Below are positions 56,406 to 64,000 of a DNA stretch of 64,000 nucleotides, piece by piece; the stretch's first letter is position 1, and every line of letters starts with the position of its first letter. The notes below the pieces were generated by a model. It had not been told where the DNA came from. It made no database searches and was given only the letters and a program-made list of their open reading frames with translations. The stretch is from an uncultured Opitutales bacterium (GTDB lineage Bacteria > Verrucomicrobiota > Verrucomicrobiia > Opitutales > Intestinicryptomonadaceae): the NCBI GenBank assembly GCA_900547395.1, contig URGP01000004.1, forward strand, positions 1 through 64,000, read 5' to 3'. A program made the translations under genes and the position numbers.

Positions 56406-57992
56406 ATGGACACCCTTACCCGAAATTGGAGGCAAAACTACAACTCGCTTGAAATGGCGGTCTTGCACCGCATAAGCATGGTTGTGGTACACCGCACAAG
56501 CGTAAAGAAACTCCTTGCCGACGTTCTTGAAATCCTAAACGGGGAAATGGGGCTTTTGAGGGGAACGGTGACTTTAAGGCAGGGAGATTTGCTCGTCATA
56601 GAAGCCTCGCACGGAATGACCGAAGAGGAGATAAAGCGCGGGGTTTACCGCATGGGAGAAGGCGTCACGGGGCAGGTTGCGGCGCATGCGAAATCCCGAA
56701 TAATTCCCGATATCCGCTCTTCAACCGAATTTTTAAACCGCACAAAAACGAGGGTTGCGGGGCAGAAAATCGCCTTTATATGCGTCCCCATAATTTACCA
56801 GGAAGGCGTTATAGGGACGCTTTCGATTGACCGCCTCGTTTCCGAAACAACAAACCTTCGCCGAGACAACAGCCTTCTTGAAACAATCGCAAACATCATT
56901 GCAGACGCCGTTTCGGTTCTATTTTTGCAAAACCGCGAACGCGAACAGCTCCTCGAAGAAAACCGCCGCCTGCGCCTTGAACTTTCCGACAAAAATTCGC
57001 GCGAAGGCGTAATCGGAAAGTGCAACAGTATGCGCAGGGTCATAAACATGATTGCGCAAGTGGCGTCGTCGGATATGCCCGTTTTGATACGGGGCGAAAC
57101 GGGAACGGGCAAAAAATTTGTCGCAAACGCCATTGTGTCGGCGGGAGACAGAAAGCCAAAGGCGTTTGCAACCCTAAACTGCGTGGCGATGTCCGAAGCC
57201 TTGCAGGAGGCGGAGCTTTTCGGCGTCGAGCAAAATTCTCCGTCCGCCAGAATGTCGAATAAAATCGGTCTTTTGGAATCGGCAAACGAAGGCACTATTT
57301 TTATAGACAAAATCGGCGACCTTTCCCCCGACGCCCAGCAAAAGCTCCTGCGCTATCTGCAAGACGGCTCTTTTTACCGCATAAACGGCAAAACAAGGCT
57401 GAAAAGCAGCGCCCGAATCATAGCTTCCACGGGCAAAAATTTGGAAGAGATGGTAAAAAACGGAAAGTTCAACGAAGACCTCTATCTCAGGCTTAACGCC
57501 TTCTCTATCCATCTGCCAAACTTGCGCGACCGCCGAAGCGACATCACTCTTCTTGCGGAATTTTTCATCAACAAATTCAATAAAAAGCACAAAAAAAAGG
57601 TAAAACGCATTTCAACTCCCGCGATAAACCTTCTAATGCTATACCACTGGCCCGCCAATGTCCGCGAGCTTGAAAACGCGATAGAAAGCGCGGTTTTATC
57701 CGCTTCGGACTCGGTTATATACGGCTACAATCTGCCCGCCTCCCTGCAAACGGGACAATCCACCAACACCTCGAAACTTTCAGAGGAAGCAGAAGTTGAC
57801 TTCACCGCAATGGTGCGCTCGTTTGAGCGCGAGCTGATAAGCGAAGCTTTGAAAATCCACAGGGGCAACGCAACCGCCTCGGCAAGGCATTTGGGGATTT
57901 CCCAAAGAATAATGAATTACAAAATCAAAAATTTGGGCATAGATTCTTCCATCTACAAGAAAAACGCAAAACCCTCAAGGCGTAAAATCTAA
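56406..57992 (+). CDS. NtrC/NifA-type AAA+ regulator with degenerate sigma-54 motifs
   Basis: A 528-residue protein: GAF domain (about 15-175), AAA+ domain (200-430), and Fis-type HTH (about 475-515, NATASARHLGISQRIMNYKI). Walker A is GETGTGK at 230-236. However, the GAFTGA loop, needed for sigma-54 contact, is replaced by about NSPSAR at 277-282, and Walker B reads FIDK at 299-302 with Lys302 instead of the catalytic Glu. The arginine finger region EDLYLRLN is conserved. It may therefore be a sigma-54-independent regulator or non-catalytic. It starts 6 bp after ruvA. Confidence 0.85.
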   Translation: MDTLTRNWRQNYNSLEMAVLHRISMVVVHRTSVKKLLADVLEILNGEMGLLRGTVTLRQGDLLVIEASHGMTEEEIKRGVYRMGEGVTGQVAAHAKSRIIPDIRSSTEFLNRTKTRVAGQKIAFICVPIIYQEGVIGTLSIDRLVSETTNLRRDNSLLETIANIIADAVSVLFLQNREREQLLEENRRLRLELSDKNSREGVIGKCNSMRRVINMIAQVASSDMPVLIRGETGTGKKFVANAIVSAGDRKPKAFATLNCVAMSEALQEAELFGVEQNSPSARMSNKIGLLESANEGTIFIDKIGDLSPDAQQKLLRYLQDGSFYRINGKTRLKSSARIIASTGKNLEEMVKNGKFNEDLYLRLNAFSIHLPNLRDRRSDITLLAEFFINKFNKKHKKKVKRISTPAINLLMLYHWPANVRELENAIESAVLSASDSVIYGYNLPASLQTGQSTNTSKLSEEAEVDFTAMVRSFERELISEALKIHRGNATASARHLGISQRIMNYKIKNLGIDSSIYKKNAKPSRRKI

Positions 57993-58064
57993 CCTCGGCG
58001 TGGCTTTTAAAGAAAATTTCTGATTTTTGCTCCGATAAAAAATATTGCAAAAATTTCATTTCCG

Positions 58065-58070
58065 TATAAT
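58065..58070 (+). promoter_or_regulatory. Perfect -10 hexamer upstream of ptsI
   Basis: TATAAT at 58065-58070, 12 bp before the ptsI ATG. No good -35 at 16-18 bp spacing was found. If used, the transcript would have a very short leader. Confidence 0.3.
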
Positions 58071-58082
58071 AAAAAGAGCATA

Positions 58083-59855
58083 ATGAGCGAAAAGGCGTTG
58101 GAAAACGAACAGTTGTTTGCAGGGATTGGCGTATCGAACGGAACGGCATACGGCAAGGTCTTTGTCGTCGCGCACACCAGCGCGCAAATCCCCGAATACA
58201 ATGTTTCCGACTCGCAAATAGACGGCGAAATCAAGCGTTTCGAGCAGGCATTGATGAAAACCAGAACCGACATTGTTTCGCTTAAAGAAGAGCTTGCGCA
58301 AAAAGTCGGGGAGAAAGAAAGCTCGATTTTCGACGCCCACCTGCTGGTCTTGGAGGATGTCGCCATAATAAGCGAAACCTATTCAAACCTGCAAGACACA
58401 AAGCGCAACATAGAAATCTGCTACATAGAAGTCGTAAACCGCTTCCTGCAAGCCTTTGAAGAAATCGACGACCCGTTCATGCGCGAGCGCATTGCCGACA
58501 TCCGCGATGTTTCAAGGCGAATGATAAACAACCTCATGGGTCATGAGGAAAAATCCTCGCTAAACCTCGGCGAACCCGCAATTTTGGCAAGCAAGGATTT
58601 CACGCCTTCAGATTTTGCGTTTGTCGATAAAACCAAAGTTCTCGGCATAATCACGGAAAAAGGCTCGCTAACAAGCCACACCGCGATATTGGCGCGCTCT
58701 CTGCGCGTGCCGTGCATAGTCGGCATAAACATCGAGGAAACAAATTTAAAAAGCGGCGACGTTATTTTGATTGACGGCTACAAGGGCAATTTGTTCGTAA
58801 ATCCATCGGGCGACACGCTGAAAAAATACACGGAAATTGCGAATATCCGCCGCGAGATAGAAAGAATTTTCGATTCCTCCCTGCCCTATCCCTCCGAAAC
58901 CACGGATTTCCACAAAGTTTCGCTCGAATTTAACATAGGCTCCGCCTCCGACATAAAAGAAGGCTCTATGGCTTATTCTGACGGCATAGGCTTATTCCGC
59001 ACGGAAGCCCTCTTTATCGACAAGGGCAACTTTATGGATGAGGACAGCCAGTTCGAGGCATACAAGGCGGCGGTCATCAAAGCGGAAGGCAAGCCCGTAA
59101 CAATCAGAACTCTCGACTTGGGCGGGGACAAAACGCTTGCCTTTAAAAATGAATTCGGGCATGAAGAAAACCCGTTTATGGGATACAGGGCAATAAGGTT
59201 TTGTCTCGACAGAGTCGATATTTTCACGGCACAGTTAAAAGCGATTTTAAGGGCGGGCATTTACGGGAAAGTCAGAATTTTGTACCCGATGATTTCCGGA
59301 ATAAACGAGCTTGTGAGGGCAAACAGCGTCTTGGAACAGGCAAAACTCGCGCTTAAAAATGAAGGCATTGAATATTCAAGCGACATAGAAATAGGCACAA
59401 TGATAGAAGTGCCGAGTGCGGCGATGATTATAGACTTAATCGCAAAACATTGCGACTTCATAAGCATCGGGACAAACGACTTGATTCAATACCTTTTGGC
59501 GGTTGACAGGGTAAACGACCACGTTGCGCACCTCTATAATCCAGCAAACCCCGCAGTAATCAGAATGCTCGACAAAATCGTATCCGAAGGCAAAAAAGCG
59601 AATTTGAAAGTCAGCGTTTGCGGAGAAATCGCGGCAGACCCGATTTTCGCAATGCTTTTGATAGGTATGGGCGTGGACTCTTTAAGCATGGCATCGGGTG
59701 CGTTAAGCGAAATCAAGTTCATGCTCCGCAAAGCCTCGTTTGAAGAGTTGCGCAAGCTCCGCAATGACGCTCTTTCGCAAAACTGCTCGCGCGACATTCT
59801 CACAATTCTCCGCCGTTTCAGAAACGCGAAGATGAAAGAGTTCATACAAATATGA
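58083..59855 (+). CDS. ptsI: PTS enzyme I (phosphoenolpyruvate-protein phosphotransferase)
   Basis: Enzyme I takes phosphate from PEP and passes it to HPr. The phosphorylated His is His199 (GSLTSHTAILARS). The PEP-binding barrel has GDGIGLFRTE-type (YSDGIGLFRTEALF), ISIGTNDLIQYLLAVDR and the catalytic Cys513 (SVCGEIAADP). Its 590 residues are of family length. No ptsH, HPr kinase or sugar EII lies nearby. The stop overlaps the GlcD-like start by 4 bp (ATGA). Confidence 0.94.
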   Translation: MSEKALENEQLFAGIGVSNGTAYGKVFVVAHTSAQIPEYNVSDSQIDGEIKRFEQALMKTRTDIVSLKEELAQKVGEKESSIFDAHLLVLEDVAIISETYSNLQDTKRNIEICYIEVVNRFLQAFEEIDDPFMRERIADIRDVSRRMINNLMGHEEKSSLNLGEPAILASKDFTPSDFAFVDKTKVLGIITEKGSLTSHTAILARSLRVPCIVGINIEETNLKSGDVILIDGYKGNLFVNPSGDTLKKYTEIANIRREIERIFDSSLPYPSETTDFHKVSLEFNIGSASDIKEGSMAYSDGIGLFRTEALFIDKGNFMDEDSQFEAYKAAVIKAEGKPVTIRTLDLGGDKTLAFKNEFGHEENPFMGYRAIRFCLDRVDIFTAQLKAILRAGIYGKVRILYPMISGINELVRANSVLEQAKLALKNEGIEYSSDIEIGTMIEVPSAAMIIDLIAKHCDFISIGTNDLIQYLLAVDRVNDHVAHLYNPANPAVIRMLDKIVSEGKKANLKVSVCGEIAADPIFAMLLIGMGVDSLSMASGALSEIKFMLRKASFEELRKLRNDALSQNCSRDILTILRRFRNAKMKEFIQI

Positions 59856-61267
59856 CGCAAGACGCCATTTTACGCATAAAAAACGCCATCGGAGGCGGCA
59901 AGGTATTGACAGACCGCAAAAGCCTGCTTGAAGCCTCAATAGACAATTCCCGCTACTCTTTTCTCCCCGATGCTGTCGTAAAAGCGGAAAGCGGAGACGA
60001 TATTTCAAAAACCCTCAAAATCGCAAACGAAGAGAAAATTTTTGTATGCCCCCGCGGCGCGGGAAGCGGATGCTGCGGAGCGGCTTTGCCTGTCTTCAAG
60101 GGGATTGTTCTCGATTTAAGCGCGATAAACTTTATCGAAATAGACCCGACTTCATGGACTGCCCATGTCGGCGCGGGCGCGATAAATTCAGACATAGACA
60201 AGACGGCGGCAAAATACGGGCTGATGTACCCTCCCGACCCCTCGTCCAAAAACTATTCGACAATCGGTGGGAACATCGCCTGCAATGCGGGAGGGCTTCG
60301 CGCGGCGAAATACGGCGTCACGCGCGACTATGTCGCGGCGATTACCGCATACCTTGCCGACGGCTCTAAAATGGAGCTTTCGCGCCCTCTCCGCAAATTT
60401 GCGGTCGGAATGAATTTGAAGGATTTGTTCATCGGAAGCGAAGGCTCTCTAGGAGTGATTGCAGAAGCCCATTTAAAGCTCATAAAACGCCCGCCTTTCA
60501 AGCAGACCACACTCGCCGCATTTCTTCATGACAACGCGGCGTTTGAATGCGTGCAAAAAATATTGCAGGCAAACATAATGCCATCCGTGCTTGAATTTAT
60601 GGACGCGCAGAGTGTCGCGGCGGCGGCAAAATTCAAGGGCAAAAACATGGAAAAATCCGCAATGCTCTTAATTGAGCTTGACGGGGAAAAAGAGGAAGTA
60701 AAGTCCTCGCAAAAGAGCCTTGAAAAAATCTTAAGCGCGCACTCAAGCGGCTTCGAAACGGCAGACAGTGCCGAACCGCTGTGGGAACTGCGCAGATGCT
60801 GTTCTTCGGCGATGTTCCTTTTAAACAACTCTAAACTAAACCAGGACATCGTTTTGCCAATTCCCAAAACCGTTGAATTTTTCGACTACTTTAAAGATTT
60901 GGGGAGTGAAAGCGGGCTTCAAACTCCCACTTTCGGGCATGCCGCCGACGGCAACTACCACATACATTTTATGTACGACGGCTCTGACGCAAAGCAAAAG
61001 CAAAAGGCGTTTCTTGCAATGCAAAAGGCGGTAGAAAAGACCGTAGAACTCGGGGGTGCAATATCGGGAGAGCACGGGGTAGGCATCACAAAGTCAAAGT
61101 ACATGAATTTGCAGATAAGCGACGCCGAATTTTGCGTGATGAAAAAAATAAAAAACGCTCTCGACCCGAACGGCATTTTAAATCCCCAGCTCCGCTACAC
61201 AAGCCAAGTTGACATCTCAAAATACGCGCAAAACAAGGACATAAAACTGCCCTGGGACAAGCGTTAA
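59852..61267 (+). CDS. GlcD/D-lactate dehydrogenase-type FAD-linked oxidase
   Basis: A 471-residue flavoprotein of the FAD-binding PCMH type with a FAD-oxidase C domain. The FAD-binding loop is PRGAGSGCCGAALP at about 67-80; GGNIACNAGGLRAAKYGVTRD and the C-terminal GGAISGEHGVGITKSKYM are the family signatures. Likely substrates are glycolate or D-lactate. It overlaps ptsI by 4 bp (ATGA). No glcE/glcF partners are adjacent. A strong hairpin terminator follows. Confidence 0.87.
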   Translation: MTQDAILRIKNAIGGGKVLTDRKSLLEASIDNSRYSFLPDAVVKAESGDDISKTLKIANEEKIFVCPRGAGSGCCGAALPVFKGIVLDLSAINFIEIDPTSWTAHVGAGAINSDIDKTAAKYGLMYPPDPSSKNYSTIGGNIACNAGGLRAAKYGVTRDYVAAITAYLADGSKMELSRPLRKFAVGMNLKDLFIGSEGSLGVIAEAHLKLIKRPPFKQTTLAAFLHDNAAFECVQKILQANIMPSVLEFMDAQSVAAAAKFKGKNMEKSAMLLIELDGEKEEVKSSQKSLEKILSAHSSGFETADSAEPLWELRRCCSSAMFLLNNSKLNQDIVLPIPKTVEFFDYFKDLGSESGLQTPTFGHAADGNYHIHFMYDGSDAKQKQKAFLAMQKAVEKTVELGGAISGEHGVGITKSKYMNLQISDAEFCVMKKIKNALDPNGILNPQLRYTSQVDISKYAQNKDIKLPWDKR

Positions 61268-61295
61268 AAAAGCGCGGCACAAACCGCGCTTTCAA
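61265..61295. terminator. Bidirectional terminator
   Basis: AAAGCGCGG (61269-61277) and CCGCGCTTT (61284-61292) form a perfect 9-bp GC-rich stem with a 6-nt loop. The minus strand has a run of U residues from the A tract at 61265-61271. It sits between the convergent GlcD-like and hexapeptide genes. Confidence 0.85.
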
Positions 61296-61307
61296 AAATG
61301 CCTGCAT

Positions 61308-62000
61308 CTAAAACTTGGGCGGACGCGGAATTTTTCTGATTTGGTTTCTAACAGCTGCGATTGTGTTTTCTTCCAGCAATCCCGAAAAAGCCATGCAGGG
61401 CATGACGACTGATTTTTTCATCAAAATAGTGCCCGGTTGAAGAACGCTGTTGCAGCCAGATTCCGCGTACTCTCCGAAGAACGCCCCTACTTTTCTTAGC
61501 CCCGTGTTAACTTTGCCATCGGGCGTCGAAACCGAAACAGAGGCGTTATCCAAGCGCAAATTTGCGCAAATTACACCCGCGCCCGTGTGCGCCCCAGTTC
61601 CCATAATCGTGTCACCAATATAATTATAGTGCGGAGTTTGAACCTTGTCCATCAAGAGCGAATTTTTGTACTCGCAGGAATTGCCTATAACGCATCCCTC
61701 GCCGATGATGACACTGCCCCTTATAAAGGCTCCCGGGCGGACTTCGGTGTTCGCCCCTATCCATGCGGGCCCCGTGATTGAAGCAAACGCGGGCAGCTTC
61801 ACGCTCGGATGGATATATACTTTGCCTTCCACATGAACTCCTGCGGGAATGTCTTTTTTCGATTCAAGCTTTGAAAAATCGACGCTGTTTAAAGCGGTTT
61901 TAATGTTTTTAAGCCATTCCCACGGCTCAGCTTCCGCGTCGAAAAACTCTTTAAAAACTTCAAGCGACTTCGGAAGATCGAATAAATCTTTTGCCTTCAT
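61308..62000 (-). CDS. Left-handed beta-helix acyltransferase, GlmU/LpxA-related
   Basis: A 230-residue hexapeptide-repeat protein. After an N-terminal helical segment, repeats such as VYIHPSVKLPAFASITGPAWIGANTEVRPGAFIRGSVIIGEGCVIGNSCEYKNS form a left-handed beta-helix, with PHYNYIGDTIMGTGAHTGAGVICANLRLD matching GlmU C-terminal domains and related sugar N-acyltransferases. The frame could begin at 62051, but the ATG at 62000 is preferred. No nucleotidyltransferase domain is present. It may acetylate a sugar nucleotide; the substrate is unknown. Confidence 0.75.
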   Translation of the reverse strand: MKAKDLFDLPKSLEVFKEFFDAEAEPWEWLKNIKTALNSVDFSKLESKKDIPAGVHVEGKVYIHPSVKLPAFASITGPAWIGANTEVRPGAFIRGSVIIGEGCVIGNSCEYKNSLLMDKVQTPHYNYIGDTIMGTGAHTGAGVICANLRLDNASVSVSTPDGKVNTGLRKVGAFFGEYAESGCNSVLQPGTILMKKSVVMPCMAFSGLLEENTIAAVRNQIRKIPRPPKF

Positions 62001-62102
62001 AAAAATACCAATCTCATATATTCGATTTTTTGTAAAATAAAAAAATATCATAAAAAAGTTTTTTATTTGACAAGCATATGTTCAAAGAAAATTATAGGTG
62101 TT

Positions 62103-63101
62103 ATGAAAAATATAAAATTATTTATTCCCATATTATCCATTTTTGCAGTTTCCGCTTTTGCGCAAGAAGAAACTGTTTTTGACGAAATTTGGGAATTTGA
62201 TTCGGAAAACGAGACGGCGAACACAATCGACGGAGATTACACTGCGCCATACGATATCAATACGTTGATAGAAGTTTCAAACGGCTCTTTGACAGTCACA
62301 GGGCATTTTGAAAACAAGGGCATCACAACAATCAAGGGCGCGAATACAATAAATGCCGAAGGCGCAACAACAAAAAGTGAATACAGCTTTAACGCAACCG
62401 GTACTAATCAGCATAACAGAAACCAGCTCATATTGGAAAACGTAAATATCAATATGGGTAATTTCTACAACGAAAGAGGCGGCGGATTAAACACTGTTTC
62501 GCCTTTGTTGACAGTAAAAGGATATGTTACTTTCTCAAACAATCTCACAACGAAGCAATACGGAACAATCCTAATATCGGAGGGCGCAAAACTTGAAATT
62601 CTAAACGGCAAAACTTTTGCGATTGAAAATTCTGTCGGCACGTTGAAATTTGAAAATGCCACAAAAAGCCAGTTTATTGCCCCTTGGGAATTTAAAAATC
62701 AATCTGAATCCGTTTATGATTTTACAATTACAAACGATTCCTTGGAATGCGTTGACGCTTCGACTGCGGTTATACAGGCAAGATTTGTAAAAAGCCTGAA
62801 TGGTAAAATTTTATTGGACTTTACAAATCTGATGTTAAATAACGACTTTGTAGCAGGAGAGACTTACAAAATTGCACTTATAAATTCATATTCCGGAGAA
62901 GTAAATTCGGGGCAATTTGACGATTCTTGGCAAATTCTTGCCGAAAACGTATTGGAAGGCGAATTTGCAAAATTTGCAGGCTTTACAAAAGACAACAATG
63001 TGCTTTATGTAAATATTCAAGCGGTTCCGGAACCCGCAACATATGCGGCAATATTCGGAGCGATTGCGCTTTTAATTGCGGCGTACAGGCGCAAAAAATA
63101 A
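62103..63101 (+). CDS. PEP-CTERM-tagged secreted protein
   Basis: A 332-residue secreted protein with a signal peptide (MKNIKLFIPILSIFAVSAFAQ) and a repetitive beta-rich body (ITTIKGANTINAEGATT and similar) like autotransporter-associated beta-strand repeats. It ends in the tag VPEPATYAAIFGAIALLIAAYRRKK, nearly the same as in the two other PEP-CTERM proteins. The ATG at 62103 is preferred to 62067. No catalytic motif is seen. It is divergent from the hexapeptide gene and is followed by a terminator. Confidence 0.88.
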   Translation: MKNIKLFIPILSIFAVSAFAQEETVFDEIWEFDSENETANTIDGDYTAPYDINTLIEVSNGSLTVTGHFENKGITTIKGANTINAEGATTKSEYSFNATGTNQHNRNQLILENVNINMGNFYNERGGGLNTVSPLLTVKGYVTFSNNLTTKQYGTILISEGAKLEILNGKTFAIENSVGTLKFENATKSQFIAPWEFKNQSESVYDFTITNDSLECVDASTAVIQARFVKSLNGKILLDFTNLMLNNDFVAGETYKIALINSYSGEVNSGQFDDSWQILAENVLEGEFAKFAGFTKDNNVLYVNIQAVPEPATYAAIFGAIALLIAAYRRKK

Positions 63102-63114
63102 ATTTAAACCACGC

Positions 63115-63154
63115 AAAAAAAGAGGGATTTTCAAAACAAAATCCCTCTTTTTTT
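63115..63154 (+). terminator. Rho-independent terminator after the PEP-CTERM gene
   Basis: AGAGGGATTTT (63121-63131) and AAAATCCCTCT (63138-63148) form a perfect 11-bp stem with a 6-nt loop, extended by A and T runs to 63154. Confidence 0.9.
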
Positions 63155-63216
63155 ATAGTAAAAATCTATACCGTATTTTTTTGCACTTTAACAAAAACCA
63201 AAGTTTACAAATCTAA

Positions 63217-63252
63217 GCAAAAAACGCGCACCATTTTTTTGATGCGCGTTTT
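63217..63252 (-). terminator. Rho-independent terminator after tsf
   Basis: AAAACGCGCA (63221-63230) and TGCGCGTTTT (63243-63252) form a perfect 10-bp stem with a 12-nt loop, and on the minus strand U residues follow (63219-63224). It lies 65 bp beyond the tsf stop. Confidence 0.75.
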
Positions 63253-63261
63253 GTATTTAAA

Positions 63262-63327
63262 AATCTTTCGATTAGCCAATCTACGCGTTTTTTAATCAGA
63301 TTTGCTAATCTTTCGATTAGCCAATCT
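63262..63327. repeat. 21-bp direct repeat near the tsf stop
   Basis: An identical 21-bp sequence (core CTTTCGATTAGCCAATCT) occurs at 63262-63282 and 63307-63327. The second copy includes the tsf stop codon and last codons. On the minus strand its sequence also forms a hairpin: CTAATC-GAAA-GATTAG with near-perfect extension to 13 bp. Confidence 0.7.
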
Positions 63328-63910
63328 GGTAGCGTGTAAAACGCTTGATTTCCAACTTTTCGCCGATTGTGGCGATTTTGTTTGTGAGGACTTCCTTAAC
63401 AGTGTGGCTGTCGTCCTTTACAAAGGGCTGTTCGAGCAAGCATACGCTCTTGTAGTACTTGTCGAGCTTGCCTTCAACAATCTTTTCCTTGATATTGTCG
63501 GGCTTCTTGTCTTCCGCAAGCTGTGCCATTGCGATTTCGCGTTCCTTTGCAACGAGTTCAGCAGGAACTTCTTCGCGGGAAATGCAAATAGGAGCAACTG
63601 CCGCGATGTGCATGCAAAGATCTTTTACGAACGACTGGAAATCTGCATTCTTTGCAACGAAGTCGGATTCGCATGCAACTTCGATAAGAACGCCCACCTT
63701 GTTATTTGAGTGGATGTAAGCCGAAACCAAACCTTGCGAAGCTGTTCTGCCCGCTTTCTTGTCGGCAATAGCCGCGCCTTTTTTGCGCAAAACTTCGACT
63801 GCCGCGTCAGCATCGCCGTTAGTTTCAACAAGGGCTTTTTTGCAATCCATCATGCCTGCGCCTGTGCGAGCGCGCAAGTCGTTTACCATTTTAGCGTTAA
63901 TTTCTGCCAT
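63317..63910 (-). CDS. tsf: Translation elongation factor Ts
   Basis: EF-Ts exchanges GDP for GTP on EF-Tu. The N-terminal UBA-like domain ([25 protein letters not shown]) and the core motif ESDFVAKN, matching the conserved TDFV element that contacts EF-Tu, are visible. At 197 residues it is a short form with one core subdomain, as in many non-proteobacterial lineages. It follows rpsB with a 16-bp gap, the usual gene order. Confidence 0.95.
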   Translation of the reverse strand: MAEINAKMVNDLRARTGAGMMDCKKALVETNGDADAAVEVLRKKGAAIADKKAGRTASQGLVSAYIHSNNKVGVLIEVACESDFVAKNADFQSFVKDLCMHIAAVAPICISREEVPAELVAKEREIAMAQLAEDKKPDNIKEKIVEGKLDKYYKSVCLLEQPFVKDDSHTVKEVLTNKIATIGEKLEIKRFTRYQIG

Positions 63911-63926
63911 TTTTAAGCCTTGTCAA

Positions 63927-64000
63927 TTATTCGTTTTCGATTTTCTGCACGTCGATGTCGGCGGCGATTGTAACTTCGGGCTGTGCCGAAACAACTGCTT
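63927..64000 (-). CDS. rpsB: 3' end of rpsB (30S ribosomal protein S2), partial
   Basis: The reverse strand ends an open frame AVVSAQPEVTIAADIDVQKIENE followed by TAA at 63927-63929. The gene continues beyond the window. Its position 16 bp upstream of tsf on the same strand and the acidic, Ala/Val-rich C terminus identify it as the end of rpsB by the conserved rpsB-tsf order. The identity rests on synteny, since the S2 fold is not in view. Confidence 0.7.
   Translation of the reverse strand, partial: AVVSAQPEVTIAADIDVQKIENE

Noticed and set aside
1-64000. CRISPR arrays, rRNA, tRNA and insertion sequences
   Set aside because: No regularly spaced repeats, rRNA core sequences, tRNA cloverleafs or transposase genes were recognised; the only mobile-element-type protein is the tyrosine recombinase at 42424-43431.

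Overview
The window looks like a chromosomal segment from an anaerobic, fermentative member of the Verrucomicrobiota, probably Opitutae-like and possibly host-associated. The reasons are three secreted proteins ending in a near-identical PEP-CTERM tail (VPEP[S/A]TYAA…ALxxxxYRRRK type), a secreted protein resembling the verrucomicrobial TIGR02597 family, a Tat-exported Gfo/Idh/MocA oxidoreductase, weak or absent Shine-Dalgarno sequences before many genes, and an oxygen-independent sulfatase maturase. The lineage is inferred from gene content, not from a marker tree. No rRNA, tRNA, CRISPR array or insertion sequence was seen.

Layout. 1-2.7 kb: metX-metW-clpP on the minus strand. 2.9-7.3 kb: miaB, then an AT-rich pair of Ser-type sulfatase and its radical-SAM maturase. 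7.3-22.4 kb: mostly minus-strand housekeeping genes (pullulanase, FtsB-like protein, gmk, acyl-ACP thioesterase, HIT protein, xth, SNF2 helicase, glgA, YgjP-like peptidase, mazG, ClC), with one plus-strand acyl-ACP/CoA synthetase. 22.5-29.4 kb: secA, a Na+/H+ antiporter, and an NSS-family symporter with an overlapping 53-residue membrane protein. 29.5-33.2 kb: a minus operon of gspG-like pseudopilin, cinA-C, Gfo/Idh/MocA and HEAT-repeat protein. 33.5-36.8 kb: dhaK-dhaL-lsrF-like operon followed by a cupin lipoprotein. 37-44.9 kb: an accessory region of secreted proteins (TIGR02597-like, two PEP-CTERM proteins, a 1007-residue beta-helix/acetylxylan esterase fusion) around a tyrosine recombinase. 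44.9-50.8 kb: rpoD, dnaG and a TPR lipoprotein. 50.9-54.1 kb: DUF362-like protein, NUDIX, dapA, dapB. 54.2-55.7 kb: an AT-rich GH49-like beta-helix gene. 55.8-61.3 kb: ruvA, a degenerate NtrC-type regulator, ptsI and a GlcD-like oxidase. 61.3-64 kb: a hexapeptide acyltransferase, a third PEP-CTERM protein, tsf and the 3' end of rpsB.

How the parts fit. Core metabolism includes methionine (metXW), lysine/peptidoglycan (dapAB), glycogen (glgA, pullulanase), PTS phosphotransfer (ptsI) and fatty-acid handling (thioesterase, Aas-like synthetase). The accessory genes are mainly export-targeted polysaccharide enzymes (sulfatase, esterase, GH49-like) and tagged surface proteins, several in AT-rich islets dropped between housekeeping genes.

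The most unusual observations are: (1) a DhaK/DhaL kinase pair in an operon with a close LsrF (autoinducer-2 thiolase) homologue; (2) two inverted copies of a 13-bp palindromic core bracketing the segment between a tyrosine recombinase and an AT-rich PEP-CTERM gene; (3) an NtrC-type AAA+ regulator that has lost both the GAFTGA loop and the Walker B glutamate; (4) a DnaG primase lacking three of four zinc ligands; and (5) a small-subunit protein overlapping an NSS transporter.
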